Shown here one piece after another: positions 28,719-36,123 of a DNA stretch of 64,000 nucleotides. The stretch lies in NCBI RefSeq assembly GCF_018127805.1, contig NZ_CP072334.1, forward strand, positions 784,001 to 848,000, given 5' to 3'. This DNA comes from Prevotella sp. oral taxon 475 (GTDB taxonomy: Bacteria > Bacteroidota > Bacteroidia > Bacteroidales > Bacteroidaceae). Under the pieces are notes generated by a model. That model was given only the letters and a program-made list of their open reading frames with translations. It had not been told where the DNA came from and made no database searches. The translations under genes and the position numbers were made by a program. Every line of letters begins with the position of its first letter. Positions within the stretch are counted from its first letter, which is position 1.

Positions 28719-28881
28719 GCTACTGAACTGTTCAGAACGGTCGCGGAGGCAAAAATGGAGCTACTGAACTGTTCAGAACCGCCACGGAGACCAAAATGGT
28801 GCTACTGAGTCGCTCAAAACCGCTGCGGAGGCAAAAATGATGCTACTGAGTCGCTCAAAACCGTCGCGGAGGCAAAAATAT
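28719..28881. repeat. 41-nt tandem repeat array (CTGAACTGTTCAGAAC...GCGGAGGC), 4 units
   Basis: Units begin at 28719, 28760, 28801 and 28842. Units 1-2 carry the dyad TGAA-ctg-TTCA; units 3-4 carry TGAG-tcg-CTCA. The stem pair changes from A-T to G-C on both arms. All then have CGGAGGC-like and AAAAATG segments. Confidence 0.85.
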
Positions 28882-28985
28882 ATGCAAAGAGAAAACAAGG
28901 CCGTAGGTCTTGGTCTCTCCTCTATCGCATAGTGATTGACCCATTGACAACTTATTCAGAACAGATGCCAAACACCCCTCGCGCT

Positions 28986-29054
28986 AACAACCGCGTAGCG
29001 GTTGGTCTGTTGGCAGGGCAGGGTTGGCGAGTGAAACGAGCCTACCCTGTCTAC
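28986..29054 (+). repeat. REP-like two-hairpin element, copy 2
   Basis: Hairpin I AACCGC-GTA-GCGGTT, linker GGTCTGTTGGCAGGG, hairpin II CAGGGTTGGC / GCCTACCCTG with loop GAGTGAAACGA, then TCTAC. The stem of hairpin I differs from copies 1 and 3 by paired changes. Confidence 0.8.
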
Positions 29055-29167
29055 GACGTGCAAAGAGAAAGCAAGGCCATAGGTCTTGGTCTGTTTAAAT
29101 CCCTTAAGTGAGGCGGGTTGGAGAGATTATTTTGATCTCCTGAGTTAGAGGACTTTTCAGCAAAAAC

Positions 29168-29273
29168 AGACCAACCCCGTTGGGGTTGTTATGGGTGGGT
29201 GCTGCTTAAACAGGGTAGGCTCGTTTCACTCGCCAACCCTGCTCTACCAACGGACCAACCCTTACAGGGTTGT
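29168..29273 (-). repeat. REP-like element, copy 3 (inverted) plus a solo hairpin I
   Basis: 29210-29273 is a full inverted copy. Read on the minus strand: AACCCT-GTA-AGGGTT, linker GGTCCGTTGGTAG, then CAGGGTTGGCGAGTGAAACG and GCCTACCCTG. 29168-29190 is a second hairpin I alone (AACCCC-AAC-GGGGTT). Copies 2 and 3 are in opposite orientation, so the region can form a larger cruciform. Confidence 0.78.
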
Positions 29274-29292
29274 TTACGAACAATGTCCCAAT

Positions 29293-29550
29293 AGGTGGTA
29301 GATACGATTTAATGCATGGTAGATGGCCTCCAGATGCATGGCAAATGGTCTACAATGTATGACAAATGCTATTTCGATATATGGCAGATGGCCTCCAGAT
29401 GCATGGCAAATGGTCTACCAATGTATGACAAATGCTATTTCGATGTATGGCAGATGACCTCATGATGCGCGGGAGATGACCTCCTGATGTGCAGGAGATG
29501 ATCTCCCGATACGCAAGAGGTGACCTCCCGCACATCGGGAAGTCACCTCT
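29293..29550. repeat. 22-nt tandem repeat array (ATGGCAGATGRCCTCC), about 11 units
   Basis: Units begin at 29316, 29338, 29359, 29381, 29403, 29425, 29447, 29469, 29491, 29513 and 29535 (one unit is 21 nt). A three-unit block at 29316-29380 is repeated at 29381-29446. The last two units form a hairpin (GAGGTGACCTCCCG / CGGGAAGTCACCTC, 29516-29548) followed by ATTTTT on the plus strand. Confidence 0.88.
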
Positions 29551-29620
29551 GCTATTTTTAATGGTGATGGCACGCAGCGATTCTGCAGATGGTTCCGTCA
29601 GAAGAGTATTCCGTCAGAAC

Positions 29621-29821
29621 CTAATAACTCACCTCTCCCCAGGGCTTTTCTTCCGAGGATTCGAATGTTTCTTCGTCTTCCTCTTCAAAGAATCCATCCT
29701 TGGCTTGCCCGCCACCGCCAGGGCCACCACCCTGACCAATGGGGATGGATAGGCAGAAGAAGCCTTCGGAGACGGTGTTCAGTACGCTTGTGATGGGGCG
29801 GATATATGTTTGTCTTTTCAT
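29621..29821 (-). CDS. Small acidic-tailed protein, cassette A
   Basis: 66 residues, no recognised family. Starts MKRQTYIRPITSVL, has a Gly-rich middle (IGQGGGPGGGGQAKDG) and a strongly acidic tail with GFFEEEDEETFE and PWGE. It follows LRR protein A by 19 bp on the same strand. The equivalent gene behind LRR protein B (53442-53633) shares the MK-x-Q/R-x-YI-x-P start, the AKxGFFEE(E)DEETxE block and a terminal PW(G)E/D, so both are very likely real. No signal peptide. Function unknown. Confidence 0.72.
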   Translation of the reverse strand: MKRQTYIRPITSVLNTVSEGFFCLSIPIGQGGGPGGGGQAKDGFFEEEDEETFESSEEKPWGEVSY

Positions 29822-29840
29822 TGTTGGTTCCTCCTAAAGA

Positions 29841-31376
29841 TTAAAATTTATAGAATTTCTTGCCGTTTACGATGTACATCTGGCCACGCTCGAGGGCATC
29901 GTAATTGGTGCCCATGCGCTTACCGTCGATAGAATAGAACGTATGACGGCCGCTTTTCACATCTTGCTCCGTCTCGTTTTCGAGCTGATGGATGTCGGTG
30001 GTGGTATGATCATCGTCTAACACCATCAGGAAACTCTTGGCCGGCGTGGTGCCGTTGGGACTGGAGATAAAACAGCGGAAGGGCGCGATGTAGTCGTTGG
30101 TCACACCGCTTTGCACCGCCCACCACTTGTTGCCATTGAGATAGTAGGCCTTTTTGGCATAAGCAGCGGTATTGCCCATAAATTCAGTCGTGCCGTAGAA
30201 CTTCCAATCACTGTCAGAAGAGGCCACCAAAGCAGATGTTTCAATATCTGGTGTCACGGGCACTTGCACGTTCTGCATCTCGGGCAGGGTGTGATTCTGT
30301 CCGTCGGTGATGCGCACGAGATAGGGTTTGTTGGCTGAGAGGCGCGTTCCCAGCGGTACGGGCGAGAAACAGAAGGCTTTATCGCCGCCGGCATCAACAC
30401 CTCTATGGGTGAGTTCATAGGCCTGCATGCCCGTGGGCAGATCGGTGGGGTAAGGCAGGTAGAGCGTGCTCACAGCCTTGCCCGCCACATTGCTGAAGGT
30501 GCGGTTATACGTTGCCTTCTTGGCCGTAAAGGCGTGGGGAGCGCGGAACGACATATCGTCGCTGATGAGCAGGTTGTCGCAATAACCGTTGGCACGCACG
30601 ATGTTGGTTTCGTCTGCGGTTTGATCTACGTTTCCACCAGCCATGTTATCATTTAAAAGCCCACAAGGATAAACATCGAATGTAGCGGGAAGATACATTA
30701 AGATTTTTCCTTGTAATTGCAGGAACATAAAGAACTGTTGATTTTGAAATGGGCCTCCAAAAGTCGCTTTGGTTAATTGTGTATTAGAAAAGTCGTAGTA
30801 TTCAATGTTATATTCAGCTGACTGCGTAAAAGTATTATCCCACATCGACGATGCTGGACGATAAGTTCCAAAGGCTTTTCTGGCTATATAAGAGAGTTGA
30901 GAGCCTGTTTCGAAAGATAGATGTTTGATTCGCTGATTAAAGAAACAATCATTTTCTAATCTTTGCACACTGGCAGGGATAACTAAATCATCAAAAGCAA
31001 GATCGCAACCTCCTCGAGAAGAGGCAAAAGCCTGCATCTTAATCTCCTTCAAAGTAGAGGGTAAAGTTAAAGAGGTAATGTTGCAATCCATAAAAGCTTG
31101 CGAACCTATTGTTGTTACGGTATAATTATTTATTCCCACACTTACAATTGCCGGAATATTAACAATACCACCGTTGGTCAAATCATAGCCGCCACTCCCA
31201 AGGGGTTGTCGTGGGTTATTGATTTTATTCGGCGTACCGGTGATGGTCGCTTCATTGCCACTGACGGTAAATAGGAGGGTAAGCCCCTCGGAAACGACGC
31301 TGTGGGTCTGCGCTGATGCGTTGCCGGGCACGAGCAGTGCCGCGAGCAAAAGTAAAAAAGTAAGAGTCTGTTTCAT
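29841..31376 (-). CDS. BspA-like leucine-rich-repeat secreted protein, cassette A
   Basis: 511 residues. Signal peptide MKQTLTFLLLLAALLVPGNA. LRR_5/BspA-type repeats in roughly residues 85-190 (TIGSQAFMDCNITSLTLPST and IPASVQRLENDCFFNQRIKH). A large C-terminal beta-rich region follows, with STLYLPYPTDLPTGMQAYEL, a motif common to Prevotella surface proteins. The tail YSIDGKRM...MYIVNGKKFYKF resembles type IX or related C-terminal sorting tails (inference; no secretion components in the window). The start lies 13 nt after the end of a long leader frame. Likely an exposed adhesin or glycan/protein binder. Confidence 0.88.
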   Translation of the reverse strand: MKQTLTFLLLLAALLVPGNASAQTHSVVSEGLTLLFTVSGNEATITGTPNKINNPRQPLGSGGYDLTNGGIVNIPAIVSVGINNYTVTTIGSQAFMDCNITSLTLPSTLKEIKMQAFASSRGGCDLAFDDLVIPASVQRLENDCFFNQRIKHLSFETGSQLSYIARKAFGTYRPASSMWDNTFTQSAEYNIEYYDFSNTQLTKATFGGPFQNQQFFMFLQLQGKILMYLPATFDVYPCGLLNDNMAGGNVDQTADETNIVRANGYCDNLLISDDMSFRAPHAFTAKKATYNRTFSNVAGKAVSTLYLPYPTDLPTGMQAYELTHRGVDAGGDKAFCFSPVPLGTRLSANKPYLVRITDGQNHTLPEMQNVQVPVTPDIETSALVASSDSDWKFYGTTEFMGNTAAYAKKAYYLNGNKWWAVQSGVTNDYIAPFRCFISSPNGTTPAKSFLMVLDDDHTTTDIHQLENETEQDVKSGRHTFYSIDGKRMGTNYDALERGQMYIVNGKKFYKF

Positions 31377-31447
31377 AAATCTCTAATATTTAAAGGGTGA
31401 AAAAATCGGCGTTATTTCTCCTTTCTCCACCGCGGGCAGCGGGCACG

Positions 31448-31484
31448 AAAAGAGAAGCAAAGGGAACTCCGAAGAGCCCTTTGC
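31448..31484 (-). terminator. Terminator/attenuator-like hairpin in leader A
   Basis: Minus strand: GCAAAGGG-CTC-TTCG-GAG-TT-CCCTTTGC followed by TTCTCTTTTC. The outer 8-bp stem and inner CTC/GAG pair are identical in leader B; only the tetraloop differs (TTCG against GCAG). It lies 80 nt before the LRR start codon and 56 nt after the leader-frame TAG. Confidence 0.55.
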
Positions 31485-31540
31485 CTATAGGGGTTGCGCT
31501 CGCCTCGCGCGCGCGTAAGAGAAAGCTAAAAAGTGTTACA

Positions 31541-31708
<168 letters not shown>

Positions 31709-31751
31709 TATATAATATATATCCTTTGCGATATAGCCTCAAACACGGCGG

Positions 31752-31783
31752 CAAAGGTAGCACATTCCTTTGAAATGAGCAAA
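31752..31783 (-). promoter_or_regulatory. Promoter of LRR cassette A
   Basis: Minus strand: -33 TTTG, exactly 20 bp, -7 TACCTTTG. The start of transcription would be near 31745, giving a leader of about 368 nt. Confidence 0.82.
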
Positions 31784-31807
31784 TATGAGGGGAGGAAAGA
31801 AAAGAAG

Positions 31808-31853
31808 AAAAGGGATTGCTTGCCGACAGCCTATCGGCGAACAATCCCTTTTT
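31808..31853 (-). terminator. Terminator of manA
   Basis: Hairpin AAAAGGGATTG / CAATCCCTTTT with an inner CCGA/TCGG stem, T-rich on both sides. It lies just after the manA stop and just upstream of the cassette A promoter. Confidence 0.85.
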
Positions 31854-31871
31854 TCTCAGTCTTCTTCCTCT

Positions 31872-32834
31872 TTATACGTAGGTTTGCACCAGTTCGATGG
31901 TGCCTTCCACTTTGACGTGCTGTGTGGTGGCGGGGAGGAGAATCGAGTCGCCGGTTTGCATTTCCACGACGTGACCCTCGTTATCGGTAACCGTCCCTTT
32001 ACCGTCTGTGCAGATAAGGATAACGAAACTGTCGAGTTGTGATAGGTCGATCGTCATGGGTTGATCCAGATCGTAGAGGTTGGTGGTGAAGAAAGGACAG
32101 GTGGCGAGGTTCACGGCCATGTTTTTTACGGGCACATAGTTGGTGCGATAGTTCTCTTCCACCGTGTAGTTGATGCATTCGGCGGCCTCTTCGGTATGCA
32201 GTTCGCGAGTATGGCCGTCTTTATCTTTGCGGTTGAAATCGTAGATGCGATAGGTGACGTCGGAGGTTTGCTGAATCTCGAGAATGAAGCAGCCCCTGCC
32301 GATGCTGTGGATACGACCAGCGGGAATGAAGAAGCTATCGCCGCGTTTAACGGGATAGTGGCTGATGGCATCGCAGATGGTGTTGTCGGCCACCATTTCC
32401 TTGTATTGCTGGGGAGTAATGGCAGTTTTGAGTCCGCAGTTGAGATAGGCTTCGGGAGCAGAATCCATCACGTACCACATCTCGGTTTTGCCCCGACTTT
32501 TGCCCCGTTTCTGTGCCAGTTCGTCGGTGGGATGCACCTGAATGGATAGGTCGTCGTTGGCGTCGATGAACTTGATAAGCAGTGGGAACTCGTTGCCGAA
32601 GCGGGCATAGTTCTTTTCACCAACGAGCTTTCCTTGTAGTTCTTTCAGAACGTCGTTGAGGCTTTTGCCAGCGTATTCGCCATCAGCCACGATAGTTTCG
32701 TCGCCGGGCACGCCGGATATTTCCCAGCTTTCGCCCACGCTTTGCAGGGGGGAGTTGAGATGTTTGAAGGGAACGATCTTGTTTCCGCCCCAAATCGTTT
32801 GTTTGAGTAGCGGTTTAAATTTGAATGGTTGCAT
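31872..32834 (-). CDS. manA: Class I mannose-6-phosphate isomerase
   Basis: Interconverts mannose 6-phosphate and fructose 6-phosphate. 320 residues from ATG 32834 (MQPFKFKPLLKQTIWGGNKI). Cupin/zinc motifs: SIQVHPTDELA, GKTEMWYVMDS, and the PAGRIHSIGRG His. It follows trkH by 43 bp; that gap holds an 8-nt repeat. It could feed mannose released by the GH26 locus into glycolysis, but the two loci are 24 kb apart and not co-transcribed. Confidence 0.94.
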   Translation of the reverse strand: MQPFKFKPLLKQTIWGGNKIVPFKHLNSPLQSVGESWEISGVPGDETIVADGEYAGKSLNDVLKELQGKLVGEKNYARFGNEFPLLIKFIDANDDLSIQVHPTDELAQKRGKSRGKTEMWYVMDSAPEAYLNCGLKTAITPQQYKEMVADNTICDAISHYPVKRGDSFFIPAGRIHSIGRGCFILEIQQTSDVTYRIYDFNRKDKDGHTRELHTEEAAECINYTVEENYRTNYVPVKNMAVNLATCPFFTTNLYDLDQPMTIDLSQLDSFVILICTDGKGTVTDNEGHVVEMQTGDSILLPATTQHVKVEGTIELVQTYV

Positions 32835-32843
32835 GTGATATGA

Positions 32844-32876
32844 GTTGATAAGTGATTGAGTTGGCGAGTTGACAAG
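32844..32876. repeat. 8-nt tandem repeat (GTTGAYAA-like x4) before manA
   Basis: GTTGATAA GTGATTGA, then GTTGGCGA GTTGACAA, on the plus strand, ending just before the trkH stop and starting 9 nt from the manA ATG. The same octamer array precedes relA and the alpha-ribazole phosphatase gene. Confidence 0.7.
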
Positions 32877-32877
32877 A

Positions 32878-34335
32878 TTATCTGTCGTTCCAGAATGCGG
32901 GAGTGAAGATAACCAATACGGTGAAGATTTCCAAACGTCCCATGAGCATGAGGATGGAGCAGAGCCATTTAGCAAAGTCGGGCAGTTGCGCCCACGACAT
33001 GGTGGGTCCGATTTCGATTCCCAGTGTAGGTCCCACGTTGCTCAGGGCACTGAGTGTGATGGTGATGGCGTTGGTGTTGTCGATTCCGGCGGCAATCATG
33101 GAGAAGGCACAGAAGAGACACATCACCAGCGTCACAGTGAGGAAGGCCAGGAGCGTTACGCGTTTTTGCGTGGAGACGTTGACGCCGTCGATCTTCAAGG
33201 GTAGAACGGCGTTGGGATGCAGCAGTTGTTTGAATTCGTTGCGTATTACCTTGAGCAACATCACGCCGCGGATGCATTTGAAACCACCGCTTGTACTGCC
33301 CGAACAGGCTCCGATGAACATGCAGAGGGCCAGAATCACCCAGGTGACATGCGGCCAGCGGGCGGCATCGTCGCTGAAGAGTCCTGTGGTGGTGATGAAC
33401 GACACCACTTGGAAGATGGCCACGCGGAAAGCTTTCTCCAGTTCGTAGTGGTTGCGCAGGATGAGTTCCACCATGATGAAGGCCGTAAAACCGAGCACCA
33501 GCCAGAGGTAGAGTTTAAATTCGGAGTTGCGGAATAGCTGGCGTATCTTCAGTTTGGTAGCCGTAAAGTAGAGTAGGGTGAAGTTGATGCCGGAGATGAA
33601 ACAGAAGAACGTCACGGCGTATTCGATAGTGGGCGAGTGGAAAAACTCGACGCTGGAATTGTGAGTGGAGAAACCACCAGTGGCCAACGAGGTCATCGAA
33701 TAGTTGACGCTGTCGAACCAACCCATGCCCAGAAACTTGTAGCATAGGGTGCAGGCCACGGAGATGGTGAGGTAAACAGCCCAGATGGCCTTGGCACTGG
33801 TGCTGAGCTTGGGATGGAGCTTGCTCTTGATGGGACCTGTGGCTTCGGCCGAGAACACTTTTACCGACCCTCCCACGAGCGACGGTAGCAGAGCGATGGT
33901 GAAGAAGACGATGCCCAGACCGCCAATCCACTGTGTGAGCGACCGCCAGAAGATGATGCCATGGGGTAGGGCTTCGACGTCGTCGATGATGGTGGCACCG
34001 GTAGTGGTGAAGCCCGACATGGTTTCGAAATAGGCATCGGTGAAGCTGTGCAGATAGCCTCCTGCCATGAAAGGCATGGTGCCGATGGCACTGAAGATGG
34101 CCCACGATAGGCTCACCACCAGGCAGGCATCGCGTCGGCCCAGGGTGTTGTCCGAGTTGCGACCCATAAAGCGGAATACGAATCCGAAGAACAACGTGGC
34201 GATGATCGATATAAGGAAGGCCATTACGTCGTCTTCTGTGTAATAGACGGCCATCGCCAAACACGACAGCATCAGCGCGGCTTCGATGAAAAGCAGCGAA
34301 CCGATGATTTTATAGATGGTGCGATAGTTGATCAT
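32878..34335 (-). CDS. trkH: TrkH/KtrB-family potassium uptake membrane subunit
   Basis: Potassium channel-like transporter; 485 residues with about ten hydrophobic segments and four P-loop repeats (for example SGFTTTGATIIDDVEALPHG, SLATGGFSTHN and SGSTSGGFKCIRG). The start is MINYRTIYKIIGSLLF. Its regulator trkA is immediately upstream, separated only by a 41-nt repeat array. Confidence 0.95.
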   Translation of the reverse strand: MINYRTIYKIIGSLLFIEAALMLSCLAMAVYYTEDDVMAFLISIIATLFFGFVFRFMGRNSDNTLGRRDACLVVSLSWAIFSAIGTMPFMAGGYLHSFTDAYFETMSGFTTTGATIIDDVEALPHGIIFWRSLTQWIGGLGIVFFTIALLPSLVGGSVKVFSAEATGPIKSKLHPKLSTSAKAIWAVYLTISVACTLCYKFLGMGWFDSVNYSMTSLATGGFSTHNSSVEFFHSPTIEYAVTFFCFISGINFTLLYFTATKLKIRQLFRNSEFKLYLWLVLGFTAFIMVELILRNHYELEKAFRVAIFQVVSFITTTGLFSDDAARWPHVTWVILALCMFIGACSGSTSGGFKCIRGVMLLKVIRNEFKQLLHPNAVLPLKIDGVNVSTQKRVTLLAFLTVTLVMCLFCAFSMIAAGIDNTNAITITLSALSNVGPTLGIEIGPTMSWAQLPDFAKWLCSILMLMGRLEIFTVLVIFTPAFWNDR

Positions 34336-34392
34336 GTTGTTATCGGAGTGGAGGAATGTTGAATGAGTTTTCGATCATTCGAGAGCTTGGAA

Positions 34393-34761
34393 GCTCATTT
34401 TTGAGCTGTCGGCGGGTGCCGAAGCCTTGTTTGGCTCATTTTTGAGCTGTCGGCGGGTGCCGAAGCCTTGTTTGGCTCATTTTTGAGCCGTCGGCGGGTG
34501 CCGAAGCTCTGTTTGGCTCATTTTTGAGTCGTCGGCGGGTGCCGAAGCCTTGTTTGGCTCATTTTTGAGTTGTCGGTGGGTGCCGAAGCCTTGTTTGGCT
34601 CATTTTTGAGCCGTCGGCGGGTGCCGAAGCTCTGTTTGGCTCATTTTTGAGTCGTCGGCGGGTGCCGAAGCCTTGTTTGGCTCATTTTTGAGTTGTCGGT
34701 GGGTGCCGAAGCCTTGTTTGGCTCATTTTTGAGCCGTCGGCGGGTACCGAAGCCTTTTCTG
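34393..34761. repeat. 41-nt tandem repeat array (GCTCATTTTTGAGC...GGCGGGTGCC), 9 units
   Basis: Units start at 34393, 34434, 34475, 34516, 34557, 34598, 34639, 34680 and 34721, all exactly 41 nt. Each has dyad GCTCA-tttt-TGAGC and a second small hairpin CGGC-gggt-GCCG. Units 3-5 (34475-34597) and 6-8 (34598-34720) are an identical 123-bp duplication. It fills the trkA-trkH gap (34336-34779); nothing else is seen there. Confidence 0.95.
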
Positions 34762-34779
34762 TTCTCCAAGGGGAGTGGA

Positions 34780-36123
34780 TTAGTTGAAGAACTTTCCTAT
34801 CTGTTGCATATTGGCGTTGTGGCAGAATACCATGACACTGTCGCCGGCTTGAATCTGCGTTCCACCTGAAACGAGGATGCCTTCGCCCTTGCGAACCAGT
34901 CCGCCGATGGTGACACCCCGCGGCAGACCCAGTTCGAAGACGCGCCGCTTGGTCACTTTCGAACCCTCTTGGGCGGTAAACTCGGCCACATCGGCATTGG
35001 CCATCGTGAGGAAGCGCACGTTGCTCACGTCGGCATCGAGCATCATTTGGTAGATGTGGCTGGCAGCGATGTCTTTCTTGTTGACGATGGTGCCGATGTC
35101 GAGGCTGTCGGCCATGCTGACGTAGTCCATGTTTTCGACCATGGCTACGGTTTTTCGCACGCCCAGTCGTTTGGCTGTCAGGCAGGCCAGGATGTTGGTT
35201 TCAGTGTTATCGGTGAGAGCCACGAAGGCTTGGGTGCTCATGATGCCTTCTTCGTTGAGGAGCTGGATGTCGCGGCCGTCGCCGTGTATCACCAGGGCTT
35301 TGTCTTCTTCGAGCAGGTCGTTGAGTTCTTCGCAGCGTGCTTCGTCTTTCTCAATGATCTTGGCTTCCATGTAGCTGGGGATATTTTTCACCGCTCTCAC
35401 GCAAGTGTTTCCGCCGCCCATGAAGAGCACGTTTTTGACGTCGACATAATGTTCTTTGCCCACGATTTTGCGGATATAGGGGATGTATTGGCGCGTGGTC
35501 ATGAAGTAGGCCAGGTCGTAGAGTCTCAACTCGTCGTTACCACCGGGGATGATGGTTTCGTAGCCGCGTTTGATGGCTACGACGTGGTAGGGATCGTCGG
35601 GACCGCAGAGGTCTTTGAGGGGCTGGTTCAGGATTTCGCAACCTTCGCGCAGTTTGATGCCCAGCATCACGAGTGCGCCGTTGTGCACGTCCCAACGCTG
35701 GCGCACCCACGACATTTTCAGTCCGTTGATAATGTCGGTGGCGGCGAGCGTCTCGGGAACGATGAGCGAACTGACGCCCAGCCGTTCGAACATCTCGGCT
35801 ACACCGGGCTCTGTTAGTTCTACATCGTCGATCTTGGCCACCGTCTTTTCGGCCCCCAGAGCCTTCGCAATCATGCAGATGTTGAGATTGAGATGCTGGT
35901 CGGCGGTGACGGCGATGAAGAGGTCGGCTTCGCCCGCACCTGCTTCTTTGAGCGTTTTCACGCTACTGGGCGAGGCTTGGAGTGTCATCAGGTCGGCCTC
36001 GGCATCCATCCGGCCCAGTCGTTCCTCGTCTTCGTCGATCAAGATGATGTTCTCGTGGCTGTGCGATAGCAGCGTGGCCAGATAAATCCCGATGTCGCAC
36101 GCACCGGCTATAACGATTTTCAT
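34780..36123 (-). CDS. trkA: Trk system potassium transporter, NAD-binding subunit
   Basis: Cytosolic gate of the Trk transporter. 447 residues from ATG 36123 ([20 protein letters not shown]), whose ATGA overlaps the dxs stop. Two RCK halves: N-terminal Rossmann [13 protein letters not shown] with a TrkA_C domain, then a second Rossmann [18 protein letters not shown] and TrkA_C. The first Rossmann reads GACDIG rather than GAGDVG. Upstream of trkH in the same orientation. Confidence 0.95.
   Translation of the reverse strand: MKIVIAGACDIGIYLATLLSHSHENIILIDEDEERLGRMDAEADLMTLQASPSSVKTLKEAGAGEADLFIAVTADQHLNLNICMIAKALGAEKTVAKIDDVELTEPGVAEMFERLGVSSLIVPETLAATDIINGLKMSWVRQRWDVHNGALVMLGIKLREGCEILNQPLKDLCGPDDPYHVVAIKRGYETIIPGGNDELRLYDLAYFMTTRQYIPYIRKIVGKEHYVDVKNVLFMGGGNTCVRAVKNIPSYMEAKIIEKDEARCEELNDLLEEDKALVIHGDGRDIQLLNEEGIMSTQAFVALTDNTETNILACLTAKRLGVRKTVAMVENMDYVSMADSLDIGTIVNKKDIAASHIYQMMLDADVSNVRFLTMANADVAEFTAQEGSKVTKRRVFELGLPRGVTIGGLVRKGEGILVSGGTQIQAGDSVMVFCHNANMQQIGKFFN

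Larger units (their letters stand above)
28348..29620. other. Gene-poor, repeat-rich 1.27-kb stretch
   Basis: No credible coding sequence. It holds three copies of a two-hairpin REP-like element, a 41-nt array, a 22-nt array and a hairpin at 29516-29548. A further direct repeat (GCAAAGAGAAA...AAGGCC, then TAGGTCTTGGTCT) is at about 28883-28920 and 29061-29097. 28348-28560 shows nothing recognisable. Short frames inside the arrays are artefacts of the repeats. Confidence 0.8.

Noticed and set aside
29350..29535. 61-codon frame in the 22-nt array
   Set aside because: Product is a translation of the tandem repeat. The same applies to frames at 40451-40932 and 47913-48285.
34393..34761. Possible CRISPR array
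   Set aside because: The 41-nt units are contiguous and nearly identical along their whole length, with no unique spacers and no cas genes. The same applies to the arrays at 40488 and 47804.
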